Below, one piece after another: positions 35,735 through 44,002 of a DNA stretch of 64,000 nt. The notes beneath the pieces are model-generated. The model saw only the letters and a program-made list of their open reading frames with translations. It ran no database searches and was not told the origin of the DNA. The DNA is from Nocardioides albus (GTDB taxonomy: Bacteria; Actinomycetota; Actinomycetes; Propionibacteriales; Nocardioidaceae). The stretch lies in the NCBI RefSeq assembly GCF_014648255.1, contig NZ_BMQT01000001.1, positions 496,001 through 560,000 on the forward strand. The letters are read 5' to 3'. The translations under genes were made by a program, and so were the position numbers. Positions within the stretch are counted from its first letter, which is position 1, and the number at the start of each line of letters is the position of its first letter.

Positions 35735-36664
35735 TCAGACCGACGGCACCTCACCCCGGCGGGCCCGCAGCCACTCGATCGGGTCGCCCTGGTCCACCTC
35801 GACACCGGCCATCCGGAGCATCGCCCGGACGAGCAGACGCCGATGAGCTGCGTACGTCAGGACGTGGGCGACCACCGACCCGATCTGGAAGCTCTCCGGT
35901 GGCTCGCACAAGGCATCGATGAGCCGATCCTCCCAGGCTCCGCGACGCTCGATGTCGTGCACGACGGCGAGCCACCGCTCTGCCACGGCATCGTGACGCC
36001 TGGCCAGCTCGGCGATCGTGCCAGGAGTGCCACGGACCGGCATCGAGAGTCCCTCGATGGAGGCCACCCAGCACTCCTTGGACCACACCGTGGCCGCCAG
36101 GACCTGGAGGATCGACTCTTCCGGCCCGTCCCACGTCAGGACCTCGTGACCCGGCAGCCGGACCTCGGTGAGGACCTCCTCGGGCAGGCCCGCGGCCTGG
36201 TCGAGCAGTGCCTTGGTGTCGTCGAGGTCGTGCATCACCAGCTGCTCGGTCAGCGGTGAGAGCACCCGTTCCTGCGAGTCGACCCACAGCGACTCCGGCG
36301 GGTGGAAGTGGATGCCGTTCGGCGCCGGCAGCCAGTGGCTGGCCGCGGCCGTGCTCGGCGGGTGGCCGAAGGCCTTCGCGTACGCCCGCGAGAACCCTTC
36401 CACCGACTCGTACCCGGCCGCCCACGCGGCATCGGTCACCGTACGTCCGTGCTTCAACTGCCAGGCCGCCCGCTCGAGCATCACCCGCCGCCGCATCGCC
36501 ACCGGCGGCTCGCCCGCGCCTCGGGAGAGGAGCCGGTTGAAGTGATAGGGCGAGGTGTAGGCGTCCCCCGCCATCTGCGCCAGCGTGCGCGGCTCGCCGT
36601 TGTCGGCGCCGGCGAGCACCACGTCCAGCAGCTCCCGCAGACGGTCACGCTCGTGCTCGCTCAC
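35735..36664 (-). CDS. AraC-type HTH protein fused to a DinB-like domain
   Basis: A 309-residue protein. Residues 1-105 are an AraC helix-turn-helix pair (TLAQMAGDAYTSPYHFNRLL, VTDAAWAAGYESVEGFSRAY). Residues 140-300 are a DinB-like helical bundle (LVMHDLDDTKALLDQAAGLP, IGSVVAHVLTYAAHRRLLVR) with the typical spaced histidines that bind metal. It may sense a thiol or other small molecule; the target is unknown. Its ATG overlaps the miaA stop by 4 bases, so it is expressed with miaA. Confidence 0.87.
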   Translation of the reverse strand: MSEHERDRLRELLDVVLAGADNGEPRTLAQMAGDAYTSPYHFNRLLSRGAGEPPVAMRRRVMLERAAWQLKHGRTVTDAAWAAGYESVEGFSRAYAKAFGHPPSTAAASHWLPAPNGIHFHPPESLWVDSQERVLSPLTEQLVMHDLDDTKALLDQAAGLPEEVLTEVRLPGHEVLTWDGPEESILQVLAATVWSKECWVASIEGLSMPVRGTPGTIAELARRHDAVAERWLAVVHDIERRGAWEDRLIDALCEPPESFQIGSVVAHVLTYAAHRRLLVRAMLRMAGVEVDQGDPIEWLRARRGEVPSV

Positions 36665-37653
36665 ATTCCCACCGCCCGCACCGCCGCGACGGCCTTCTCG
36701 AGACGAAAAGGATCATCATATGAGACCCACACGACCCTCGGATCCTTGCGGAACCAGGCATCCTGGCGCCGCGCGAACTGCCGCGTCTTGATGGCGGTCC
36801 GCTCCATGGCGCCCTCCAAGGTCATCTCCCCGGAGAGGTACGCCGCGACCTCCTGGTAGCCGATGGCCTTGGCCGCCGTCCGCGACCGTCCCAGCCCGGC
36901 CTCCAGAAGGCGGGCAACCTCGTCGACGAACCCGGACTCGAACATCTCCGCGACGCGCTGCCGGATGCGTACGTCCAAGGATTCTCGGGAGATGTCGACG
37001 CCGATCTGGATGGAGGCAGGGTCGTGGTAGACCTGCTCGGGAAGGCGCGCGCTGAACGGCTCGCCGGTCAGCTCGATGACCTCCAGCGCGCGTACGACAC
37101 GACGACCGTTGTCGATCTCGATCCGCTCGGCAGCGACCGGATCCAAGGCGCGCAAGCGGTCGTGAAGCGCCTTCTCACCTGCGGTTTCGAGCTCTCGCTC
37201 CAGTCGCTCCCGAATCTCGTCCGACGTCCCCGGGAAGTCGAACCGATCCAGGATCGCGCGCGTGTAGAGCGCGCTGCCACCGACCAGGACCGGCGTCTTC
37301 CCGGCCTTCCTGAGCATCGCGATCTCGTCTCGCGCCAGCCTCTGGAAGTCGGCGACGGAGGCCGGCTCCGCGATGTCGAGCAGGTCGAGCAGGTGGTGTG
37401 GGATCCCTCGTCGCTCGGCGACCGGAAGCTTCGCCGTCCCGATGTCCATGCCGCGGTAGACCTGCATCGCGTCGGTGTTGATGATCTCGCCATCGAGGGC
37501 CTCGGCGAGGTCCAGGGAGAGCGATGTCTTCCCCGCTGCGGTGGCACCGACCACGGCTACGATCGGAATACCCGGTAGGGCAAAAGTCCCTGGATCGGAT
37601 AGTTCAGATGAGCCATTTACGTCGCGTGTCCCCCTGTTGCTGCCGTCCTTCAT
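36661..37653 (-). CDS. miaA: tRNA dimethylallyltransferase
   Basis: A 330-residue enzyme that adds a dimethylallyl group to A37 of tRNAs reading U-starting codons. The P-loop is GATAAGKTSLSLDLAEAL, and NTDAMQVYRGMDIGTAKLP follows. The DRFDFPGTSDEIRERLE segment and RSRTAAKAIGYQEVAAYL are typical. An N-terminal extension of about 25 residues precedes the core. MiaB at 39897 does the next step of the same modification. Translationally coupled to the AraC-DinB gene. Confidence 0.97.
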   Translation of the reverse strand: MKDGSNRGTRDVNGSSELSDPGTFALPGIPIVAVVGATAAGKTSLSLDLAEALDGEIINTDAMQVYRGMDIGTAKLPVAERRGIPHHLLDLLDIAEPASVADFQRLARDEIAMLRKAGKTPVLVGGSALYTRAILDRFDFPGTSDEIRERLERELETAGEKALHDRLRALDPVAAERIEIDNGRRVVRALEVIELTGEPFSARLPEQVYHDPASIQIGVDISRESLDVRIRQRVAEMFESGFVDEVARLLEAGLGRSRTAAKAIGYQEVAAYLSGEMTLEGAMERTAIKTRQFARRQDAWFRKDPRVVWVSYDDPFRLEKAVAAVRAVGM

Positions 37654-37712
37654 GTGACTAGTCTGGCCGCAAGTTGGCTCAAACGGGGAGCCACCGATCC
37701 AGAGGGGGAAGC

Positions 37713-37910
37713 ATGAGCTTCTTGGACAAGGCGAAGGACCTGCTCGGCAGCGAGAAGGCCGAGGGCATCAGCGACAAGGCACTCGACGGCGGACTCGACC
37801 AGGTGGGCAACACCGTCGACGAGAAGACCGGTGGGAAGTTCAGCGACAAGATCGACCAGGGCGTTGACGTCGCCCGCGAGAAGGGTGACGAGCACCTCGG
37901 CAACGAGTGA
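37713..37910 (+). CDS. Small MT0933-like "antitoxin" family protein
   Basis: A 65-residue charged protein (MSFLDKAKDLLGSEKAEGIS, then DKALDGGLDQVGNTVDEKTG and SDKIDQGVDVAREKGDEHLG). It matches the Rv0909/MT0933 family, annotated as antitoxins of the MT0933-MT0934 type. No toxin gene adjoins it; the following gene is the Gly/Ser-rich repeat protein. Alternatively it may be a CsbD-like stress protein. GAGGGGGAAGC precedes the ATG. Confidence 0.8.
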   Translation: MSFLDKAKDLLGSEKAEGISDKALDGGLDQVGNTVDEKTGGKFSDKIDQGVDVAREKGDEHLGNE

Positions 37911-37923
37911 GCCATCGCCTACC

Positions 37924-37966
37924 GCGAGGCGGGGAGCAGCCCATACCGGGTTGCTCCCCGCCTCGC
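37924..37966 (+). terminator. Hairpin terminator after the MT0933-like gene
   Basis: Arms 37924-37938 (GCGAGGCGGGGAGCA) and 37952-37966 pair perfectly over a 13-nt loop. It follows the stop by 13 bp. The remaining gap to 38171 is AT-richer (TTTTTCGTGGCTTTTTCC) and probably carries the promoter of the next gene. Confidence 0.8.
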
Positions 37967-38171
37967 ATTGCGGACCTTGTACACCTGATGGACATTTTTC
38001 GTGGCTTTTTCCGAAACACTGTTACGGACCTGTTGCCAGAAGTGCCGTCACGTGGAACGGTCTAGACCGTCTCAATCTCGTGCCCCCACCGAGGGGGCAG
38101 CCGGGGGGCGGAGCATGCCCTGCATGCTTCGAGTCCGGTCCGATCACAACTACTCGGAAGTGTGGACCAAT

Positions 38172-38768
38172 ATGTCTGAGAACTACGGCAACAGCGACGA
38201 GCAGCAGAACTACGGCCAGGAGGGCGGCCAGGAGGGCGGCTTCGGCGGCCAGGAGTCCAACGAGGGCTCCTCCTACGGCGAGCAGTCCTCCAACGAGGGC
38301 GGCTTCGGCGGCTCCGAGGGCCAGAGCGAGGGCGGCCAGAGCGAGGGCGGCTTCGGCGGCGGCGAGCAGTCCAACGAGGGCGGCTTCGGCGGCGGCCAGG
38401 AGCAGTCCGAGGGCGGCTTCGGCGGCCAGGAGTCCAACGAGGGCGGCTCGTCCTACGGCTCCGAGGGTGGCCAGAGCGAGGGTGGCTTCGGCGGCGGCGA
38501 GCAGTCCAACGAGGGCGGCTTCGGAGGCGGCCAGGAGCAGTCCGAGGGCGGCTTCGGCGGCCAGGAGTCCAACGAGGGCGGCTCGTCCTACGGCTCCGAG
38601 GGTGGCCAGAGCGAGGGTGGCTTCGGCGGCGGCGAGCAGTCCAACGAGGGCGGCTTCGGAGGCGGCCAGGAGCAGTCCGAGGGCTCCTCCTACGGCTCCG
38701 ACGAGGGCTCGAACGAGGGCTCGAACGAGGGCGGCTTCGGCGGCGAGCAGGGCCAGTCGCAGTACTGA
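38172..38768 (+). CDS. Gly/Ser/Glu/Gln-rich low-complexity repeat protein
   Basis: A 198-residue protein made almost entirely of G, S, E, Q, N, F and Y, with no Lys or Cys in the repeats. Motifs GGFGGGEQSNEG, GGFGGGQEQSEG and GSSYGSEGGQSEG alternate. It has no signal peptide or membrane helix. Phenylalanine and tyrosine spaced in a polar Gly/Ser matrix is the pattern of prion-like, phase-separating or adhesive proteins; this is inference. The ATG at 38172 (MSENYGNSDEQQ) was chosen because upstream sequence changes character. Followed by a terminator. Confidence 0.72.
   Translation: MSENYGNSDEQQNYGQEGGQEGGFGGQESNEGSSYGEQSSNEGGFGGSEGQSEGGQSEGGFGGGEQSNEGGFGGGQEQSEGGFGGQESNEGGSSYGSEGGQSEGGFGGGEQSNEGGFGGGQEQSEGGFGGQESNEGGSSYGSEGGQSEGGFGGGEQSNEGGFGGGQEQSEGSSYGSDEGSNEGSNEGGFGGEQGQSQY
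38328..38684 (+). repeat. 135-bp in-frame tandem repeat, about 2.6 copies
   Basis: Copies begin at 38328, 38463 and 38598. Each encodes the same 45 residues, and copies two and three appear identical over almost the full length, while copy one differs at a few third positions (GGC versus GGT). This shows recent duplication and likely copy-number variation between strains. Confidence 0.88.
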
Positions 38769-38793
38769 TCCAGATCTGCTGATCACACGGATC

Positions 38794-38829
38794 GAGCGCC
38801 GGGCCCGTAAGGGACCCGGCGCTCGACGC
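38794..38829 (+). terminator. Terminator of the repeat-protein gene
   Basis: CGAGCGCCGGG (38794-38804) pairs with CCCGGCGCTCG (38815-38825), followed by ACGCTTTT. Lies between the convergent repeat-protein and M43 protease genes. Confidence 0.8.
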
Positions 38830-38857
38830 TTTTCACAGACAGCCGATCAAGCAGCGA

Positions 38858-39790
38858 TCAGGCGCGGTACGCCACCCACCCGTCGATCATGCGCTGCACC
38901 TGACCCGGCGTGAACTCGTCCATGCACGCGTCCTCGGTGTAGTCCATGAAGTTGTGGATCGGGTCGAGGCCCGGAGCCGTGCAGGTGTCGGATCCTTCCG
39001 GGCAGCCGAAGGCGGGGGCCGCCTCGGCCGGGGTGTCAGCGACCTGGTCGCCCTTGCCCTTACAGCCACCCTGGAAGGTGTGGTAGAGGTGCAGCCAGTG
39101 GCCGACCTCGTGGGTCCCGGTGTCACCCTCGTCGTACGGCGCCGCGTCACCACCGGGCAGGGAGCCCGCGAGGATCACCACACCGTCCTGGGACCCGATG
39201 TTCTTGGTCGGGAAGGTCGCCCAGCCGAGCAGTCCGTCGTCGATCTCGCCGATGTAGACGTTGAGCGCGTTGTCGCCGCCCTGGCGCAGAGCAGTCTTCA
39301 TGTCCCGCTCCCCCGTCGAACCGGAGATGATCGGATACCAAGCCGGGTTGACCGTGGTGTCCTGGCCGGCGACCTCGAAGGAGAACGGCGTGCCGGCGTA
39401 CGCCGCGTTGAGCACGTCGATCTGAGCGTCGATGTTCGCCTGCGGGACGGCGCCGGTGGTGGCGTTCTCCTGGATGACGTGGATGTAGGTCGGGATGGTC
39501 GTCGGCCCGAGGTTGGCGTTGCCACCCTTCTTCCCCTTCGCAGCAAGCGCGCCGGCGAGCGCCTTCTCCTTGGCCTCGGCCTGCTTCGCGGTCAGGTGGT
39601 TGGTGTCGTGGACCTGCTTGGTGCCTTCGGCGACCCGGGCGGCACCGGCCTCGTGCGGGTCGAAGCACTCACCGCCTCCCCCGGCCGCCTGCATCGCACC
39701 TGCGGGTGCCGCGGCTGCCAGACCTGACGCGACGAGCACTCCGAGCGCGCCCATCGCCACTGCTCTGTTGACCAGCTTGGGAATCGACAT
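38858..39790 (-). CDS. Secreted zinc metalloprotease, M43 (pappalysin/cytophagalysin) family
   Basis: A 310-residue protein with a signal peptide (VNRAVAMGALGVLVASGLAAAAPAGA). The catalytic zinc motif is HEVGHWLHLYHTF (HExxHxxxxxH variant of the metzincin pattern) and the Met-turn is HNFMDYTEDACMDEFT. VQRMIDGWVAYR closes the domain. Paired cysteines around GGCKGKGDQVADTP and FGCPEGSDTC suggest disulfides. It would cut extracellular proteins. Convergent with the repeat-protein gene; stands alone. Confidence 0.9.
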   Translation of the reverse strand: MSIPKLVNRAVAMGALGVLVASGLAAAAPAGAMQAAGGGGECFDPHEAGAARVAEGTKQVHDTNHLTAKQAEAKEKALAGALAAKGKKGGNANLGPTTIPTYIHVIQENATTGAVPQANIDAQIDVLNAAYAGTPFSFEVAGQDTTVNPAWYPIISGSTGERDMKTALRQGGDNALNVYIGEIDDGLLGWATFPTKNIGSQDGVVILAGSLPGGDAAPYDEGDTGTHEVGHWLHLYHTFQGGCKGKGDQVADTPAEAAPAFGCPEGSDTCTAPGLDPIHNFMDYTEDACMDEFTPGQVQRMIDGWVAYRA

Positions 39791-39896
39791 GGGTAATCCC
39801 TTCCTGAGACAAGTTGCCTCAGGCTAGAGCAGAAATACCCTCGCCGGGAACGGTGCTACGGATAATTTGCTGTCGGGGTAACGAGATTCCGAATGA

Positions 39897-41411
39897 TCAG
39901 CCGCAGGCCGGAGCCGCCGGCAACGGAGCGGGCACCCCGACAGACGGCATGCCCAGTCCGACCGACGCCGAGGCTCCGTTGGTCGAGCTCGTCGAGACCA
40001 CCTGGCGCGCCTCCCAGGCGTCACCGGACCGAGTGCGGCGCACCTCGAGCACGGGGCTGTCGGCGACCAGGTGATGCGGGGCCGCGTAGGTGATCTCGAC
40101 CTTCACCATGTCGCCGGGACGTACGCCCTCGGCTCCAGCCGAGTTGAAGTGCACCAGGCGGTTGTCGGGCGCGCGACCGGAGAGCCGGTGGGTCTCGGCG
40201 TCCTTGCGGCCCTCGCCCTCGGCGACCATGAGCTCCAACGTACGCCCGACGTTCTTCTTGTTCTCCTCGTGGGCGATCTCGTTGACGAGGTCGACGAGGC
40301 GCTGATAGCGGTCCTTGACGACCTCGGGAGAGATCTGGTCGGGGAGGTCGGCGGCCGGGGTGCCGGGGCGCTTGGAGTACTGGAACGTGAAGGCCGAGGC
40401 GAAACGAGACTCACGGACCACGTCCAGGGTGGCCTGGAAGTCCTCCTCGGTCTCCCCCGGGAAGCCGACGATGATGTCGGTGGTGATCGCCGCGTCCGGG
40501 ATGGCGGCGCGGACGCGCTCGATGATGCCGAGGAATTTGGTCGAGCGGTAGGAGCGGCGCATCGCCTTCAGCACCCGGTCGGAGCCGGACTGCAGCGGCA
40601 TGTGCAGCGACGGCATCACGTTGGGCGTCTCGGCCATCGCGTCGATGACGTCGTCGGTGAACTCGGCGGGATGAGGCGAGGTGAACCGGACCCGCTCCAG
40701 GCCCTCGATCTCGCCGCACGCGCGCAGCAGCTTCGAGAAGGCCTGCCGGTCACCGAACTCGACGCCGTAGGCGTTGACGTTCTGGCCCAGCAGGGTCACC
40801 TCGGTGACGCCCTCGGCGACCAGCGCCTCGATCTCGGCGAGGATCTCGCCCGGTCGCCGGTCCTTCTCCTTCCCCCTCAGCGAGGGGACGATGCAGAACG
40901 TGCAGGTGTTGTTGCAGCCGACGGAGACCGAGACCCAGGCTGCGTACGCGGACTCCCGCTTGGTCGGCAGCGTGGACGGGAAGACCTCGAGGGACTCCAG
41001 GATCTCGACCTGGGCCTCCTCCTGCACCCGGGCCCGCTCGAGCAGCACCGGGAGCGAGCCGATGTTGTGCGTCCCGAACACGACGTCGACGTACGGCGCC
41101 TTCTTGGTGATCGTGTCGCGGTCCTTCTGGGCGAGGCAGCCGCCGACGGCGATCTGGAGGTCCGGGTTGGCCTGCTTGATCGGGGCCAGGTGGGAGAGGT
41201 TGCCGTAGAGCTTGTTGTCGGCGTTCTCCCGGACCGCGCAGGTGTTGAAGACGACCACGTCTGCCTGCTGGCCCGCCCTCGCCTTGGCGTAGCCCGCATC
41301 TTCGAGCAGCCCCGAAAGGCGCTCGGAGTCGTGGACGTTCATCTGGCAGCCGTAGGTGCGGACTTCGTACGTACGGGCCGATGCGGAGCTCGAGGCGGTG
41401 GACACGGTCAT
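39897..41411 (-). CDS. miaB: tRNA-2-methylthio-N6-dimethylallyladenosine synthase
   Basis: A 504-residue radical-SAM methylthiotransferase that adds a methylthio group to i6A37 after MiaA. N-terminal UPF0004 cysteines are in [20 protein letters not shown] and VGGCLAQKD. The radical-SAM cluster is CNNTCTFC, and the TRAM domain lies at 375-450. The last 40 residues (after [10 protein letters not shown]) are Ser/Ala/Pro-rich and not conserved; part of them is encoded by a dispersed repeat at 39979-40002. The ATG is at 41411, divergent from gluA. Confidence 0.96.
   Translation of the reverse strand: MTVSTASSSASARTYEVRTYGCQMNVHDSERLSGLLEDAGYAKARAGQQADVVVFNTCAVRENADNKLYGNLSHLAPIKQANPDLQIAVGGCLAQKDRDTITKKAPYVDVVFGTHNIGSLPVLLERARVQEEAQVEILESLEVFPSTLPTKRESAYAAWVSVSVGCNNTCTFCIVPSLRGKEKDRRPGEILAEIEALVAEGVTEVTLLGQNVNAYGVEFGDRQAFSKLLRACGEIEGLERVRFTSPHPAEFTDDVIDAMAETPNVMPSLHMPLQSGSDRVLKAMRRSYRSTKFLGIIERVRAAIPDAAITTDIIVGFPGETEEDFQATLDVVRESRFASAFTFQYSKRPGTPAADLPDQISPEVVKDRYQRLVDLVNEIAHEENKKNVGRTLELMVAEGEGRKDAETHRLSGRAPDNRLVHFNSAGAEGVRPGDMVKVEITYAAPHHLVADSPVLEVRRTRSGDAWEARQVVSTSSTNGASASVGLGMPSVGVPAPLPAAPACG
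39979..40002 (-). repeat. Dispersed repeat fragment inside the 3' end of miaB
   Basis: TTGGTCGAGCTCGTCGAGAC plus CACC resembles the GGTTGAG/TCGAGACC dispersed element near 1575-1716. In the miaB frame it encodes VVSTSSTNG and starts a non-conserved tail. Family membership is inferred from short similarity. Confidence 0.5.
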
Positions 41412-41534
41412 AGCGTCCTCAAGAGTACGGCGATGTGGTCCAACGGCAGGAAATCCCGACCAGTTATCTGCTTGTAACCGATACCGGGGACCAAGTCATG
41501 GATGTGCAATGCAGGATGTGGTTAGGTCTGCGGC

Positions 41535-42311
41535 ATGACCGTGCTTGACACCGAACCCGCCAGCGCACCTTCGGGAGACGCTTTGGTGGTTCTTGACCAC
41601 GTCGACAAGCACTACGGCGACCTGCACGTGCTCCAGGACATCAACCTGGAGATCAAGCGTGGCGAGGTCGTCGTGGTGATCGGGCCTTCGGGTTCGGGGA
41701 AGTCGACCCTCTGCCGCACGATCAACCGGCTGGAGACGATCGACTCCGGGACGATCACGCTCGACGGCAAGGAGCTGCCGGCAGAGGGCAAGGGCCTGGC
41801 CAAGCTGCGCGCCGAGGTCGGGATGGTCTTCCAGAGCTTCAACCTCTTCGCCCACAAGACGATCCTGCAGAACGTCACGCTCGGCCCGATGAAGGTGCGC
41901 AAGCTCAAGAAGTCCGAGGCCGAGGCGGAGGCGAAGAAGCTGCTCGACCGCGTCGGCGTCGGCGCCCAGGCCGCGAAGTACCCCGCGCAGCTCTCCGGCG
42001 GCCAGCAGCAGCGCGTCGCGATCGCGCGGGCGCTGGCGATGAGGCCGCAGGTGATGCTCTTCGACGAGCCCACCTCCGCGCTCGACCCGGAGATGGTCAA
42101 GGAGGTGCTCGACGTCATGGTCAGCCTCGCGAAGGAGGGCATGACCATGATCGTGGTCACCCACGAGATGGGCTTCGCCCGCGTCGCCGCAGACCGCGTC
42201 GTCTTCATGGCCGACGGCCAGATCGTCGAGTCGAACACTCCGAACGAGTTCTTCGACAACCCGAAGTCCGAGCGCGCCAAGGACTTCCTCGGCAAGATCC
42301 TCAAGCACTGA
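41535..42311 (+). CDS. gluA: Glutamate/polar amino acid ABC transporter ATPase
   Basis: A 258-residue ABC ATPase. Walker A is [10 protein letters not shown]-loop VFQSFNLF, signature LSGGQQQR, Walker [14 protein letters not shown], and H-loop VVTHEMGF. It drives uptake with the two permeases and binding protein downstream, in the order ATPase, binding protein, permease, permease as in Corynebacterium gluABCD. Glutamate specificity is inferred from that order. Starts at 41535, divergent from miaB. Confidence 0.93.
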   Translation: MTVLDTEPASAPSGDALVVLDHVDKHYGDLHVLQDINLEIKRGEVVVVIGPSGSGKSTLCRTINRLETIDSGTITLDGKELPAEGKGLAKLRAEVGMVFQSFNLFAHKTILQNVTLGPMKVRKLKKSEAEAEAKKLLDRVGVGAQAAKYPAQLSGGQQQRVAIARALAMRPQVMLFDEPTSALDPEMVKEVLDVMVSLAKEGMTMIVVTHEMGFARVAADRVVFMADGQIVESNTPNEFFDNPKSERAKDFLGKILKH

Positions 42312-42389
42312 CGTACGTCTCGGGTGAGCCGTTCGGCTCCTGAACCCCGCACCGCACCAAACCCTTAAACATTCCAGAAGGTGGAAACG

Positions 42390-43208
42390 ATGAAGCTCAA
42401 GAAGATCGCCGCGATCGCAGGCGCTCTCGCGCTCGCCGGCTCGCTCGCTGCCTGTGGCGGCAGCGACGACACCGGCTCCGACGCCGGCGGCGACAAGATC
42501 AAGATCGGCATCAAGTTCGACCAGCCCGGTCTCGGCTTCAAGGAGGCCGACGGCGACTACTCCGGCTTCGACGTCGACATGGCGGAATACATCGCCGAGG
42601 GCCTCGGCTACGACGACGACCAGATCCAGTTCGTCGAGGCCGTCTCCGCCAACCGCGAGACGTTCCTCAAGGACGGCACCGTCGACATGATCCTGGCGAC
42701 CTACTCGATCACCGACGAGCGCAAGGCCGAGGTCGACTTCGCCGGGCCTTACTACGTCGCCGGTCAGGACCTCCTGGTCAAGGCAGACAACACCGACATC
42801 ACCGGTCCGGACTCGCTCAACGGGAAGAAGCTGTGTTCGGTGACGGGCTCTACCCCGGCCCAGAACATCAAGGACAACTACTCCAAGCAGGCGCAGCTGC
42901 AGGAGTTCGACACCTACAGCAAGTGCGTCACGGCGCTGCAGGGCGGTCAGATCGACGCCATGTCGACCGATGACATCATCCTGGCCGGCTACGCCGAGCA
43001 GTTCCCCGGTGAGTTCAAGATCGTCGGCGCGCCGTTCTCCGAGGAGAACTACGGCGTGGGTCTGCCCAAGGGCAGCGAGGACCGCGACAAGATCAACGAC
43101 CTGATCGAGAAGTCCTTCGAGGACGGCGCCTGGGAAGAGGCGTTCAACGACAACCTCGGCGAGTCCGGCTACCAGCTGCCGGAGCCCCCGACCGTCGATC
43201 GCTACTGA
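42390..43208 (+). CDS. gluB: Glutamate/polar amino acid-binding lipoprotein
   Basis: A 272-residue periplasmic-type binding protein anchored as a lipoprotein (signal peptide ending SLAACGG). The SBP family 3 fold shows GFDVDMAEYIAEGLGYDDDQ, VDMILATYSITDERKAEVDF and SVTGSTPAQNI, with ligand-binding Arg/Asp in TDERKAEVDFAGPY. It captures the amino acid outside the membrane. The ATG at 42390 has GAAGGTGG upstream; 78 bp separate it from gluA. A hairpin follows, separating it from gluC. Confidence 0.93.
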   Translation: MKLKKIAAIAGALALAGSLAACGGSDDTGSDAGGDKIKIGIKFDQPGLGFKEADGDYSGFDVDMAEYIAEGLGYDDDQIQFVEAVSANRETFLKDGTVDMILATYSITDERKAEVDFAGPYYVAGQDLLVKADNTDITGPDSLNGKKLCSVTGSTPAQNIKDNYSKQAQLQEFDTYSKCVTALQGGQIDAMSTDDIILAGYAEQFPGEFKIVGAPFSEENYGVGLPKGSEDRDKINDLIEKSFEDGAWEEAFNDNLGESGYQLPEPPTVDRY

Positions 43209-43221
43209 GCGTTCAGCGATA

Positions 43222-43274
43222 GCCGAGTCGGCGCCAAGCGGACCGCAACGCGGACCGTCCGGCGCCGACTCGGC
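43222..43274 (+). promoter_or_regulatory. Stem-loop between gluB and gluC
   Basis: GCCGAGTCGGCGCC (43222-43235) pairs perfectly with GGCGCCGACTCGGC (43261-43274) over a 25-nt loop; no T-run. In transport operons such hairpins stabilise the binding-protein transcript or attenuate permease expression, giving more binding protein than permease. Confidence 0.7.
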
Positions 43275-43300
43275 GTCTCCGCAAATCCTGGAAGGACCTC

Positions 43301-44002
43301 ATGGACCTCTTCTCCGAGTATGGGTCGGCCATCCTCGAAGCGTTCTTACTGACCCTGAGACTTGCTGTCTTCAGCGGCACCTTCGCGCTGCTGCTCGGCG
43401 TCGTACTCGCCGTGTTTCGGGTCTCTCCAGTGCCGGTGCTGCGCTGGATCGGTGCCGCGATCGTCTACACGTTCCGTAACACGCCGCTGACGCTGGTGAT
43501 GTTCTTCGCGCTCTTCGGGCTCGTCTACCAGCTCCACATCTACGGCCCGCCCGAGGAGGTCACGCTCTCCCTCAGCGAGCAGAACTTCTGGATGGCAGTG
43601 CTGGCGCTGTCCGTCTACACCTCGACCTTCGTCTGCGAGGTCCTCCGCTCGGGGATCAACACCGTCCCCCTCGGGCAGGCCGAGGCCGCCCGGGCGGTCG
43701 GGCTCACCTTCTCCCAGAACCTTCGGCTGATCGTCCTTCCGCAGGCTTTGCGGTCGGTGCTCAACCCACTGGCCAGCGTCATCATCGCGATGATCAAGAA
43801 CACCACGGTGGCGGTCACCATCGGCGTCGTCACCGCCACCGGCGTCAATGAAGCGTCCGGCCAGATGCGCACGATGATGGAGAACGAGCCCAACCAGATC
43901 GTGCTGATCTTCATCATCTTCTCGATCGGGTTCATGCTCATGACCCTGCCCGTCGGCTTCCTCGCCGGTTGGGCCTCCAAGAAGTTCGCGGTGATCCGAT
44001 GA
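43301..44002 (+). CDS. gluC: Amino acid ABC transporter permease
   Basis: A 233-residue HisM/GlnP-type permease with five or six transmembrane helices (ILEAFLLTLRLAVFSGTFAL first). The EAA loop is EAARAVGLTFSQNLRLIVLP, which contacts the ATPase. Together with GluD it forms the membrane channel. It starts 26 bp after the hairpin. Its TGA overlaps the gluD ATG by 4 bases. Confidence 0.92.
   Translation: MDLFSEYGSAILEAFLLTLRLAVFSGTFALLLGVVLAVFRVSPVPVLRWIGAAIVYTFRNTPLTLVMFFALFGLVYQLHIYGPPEEVTLSLSEQNFWMAVLALSVYTSTFVCEVLRSGINTVPLGQAEAARAVGLTFSQNLRLIVLPQALRSVLNPLASVIIAMIKNTTVAVTIGVVTATGVNEASGQMRTMMENEPNQIVLIFIIFSIGFMLMTLPVGFLAGWASKKFAVIR

Noticed and set aside
41412..41534. tRNA gene between miaB and gluA
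   Set aside because: A few tRNA-like fragments are visible but no cloverleaf with a consistent T-arm and acceptor stem could be drawn.
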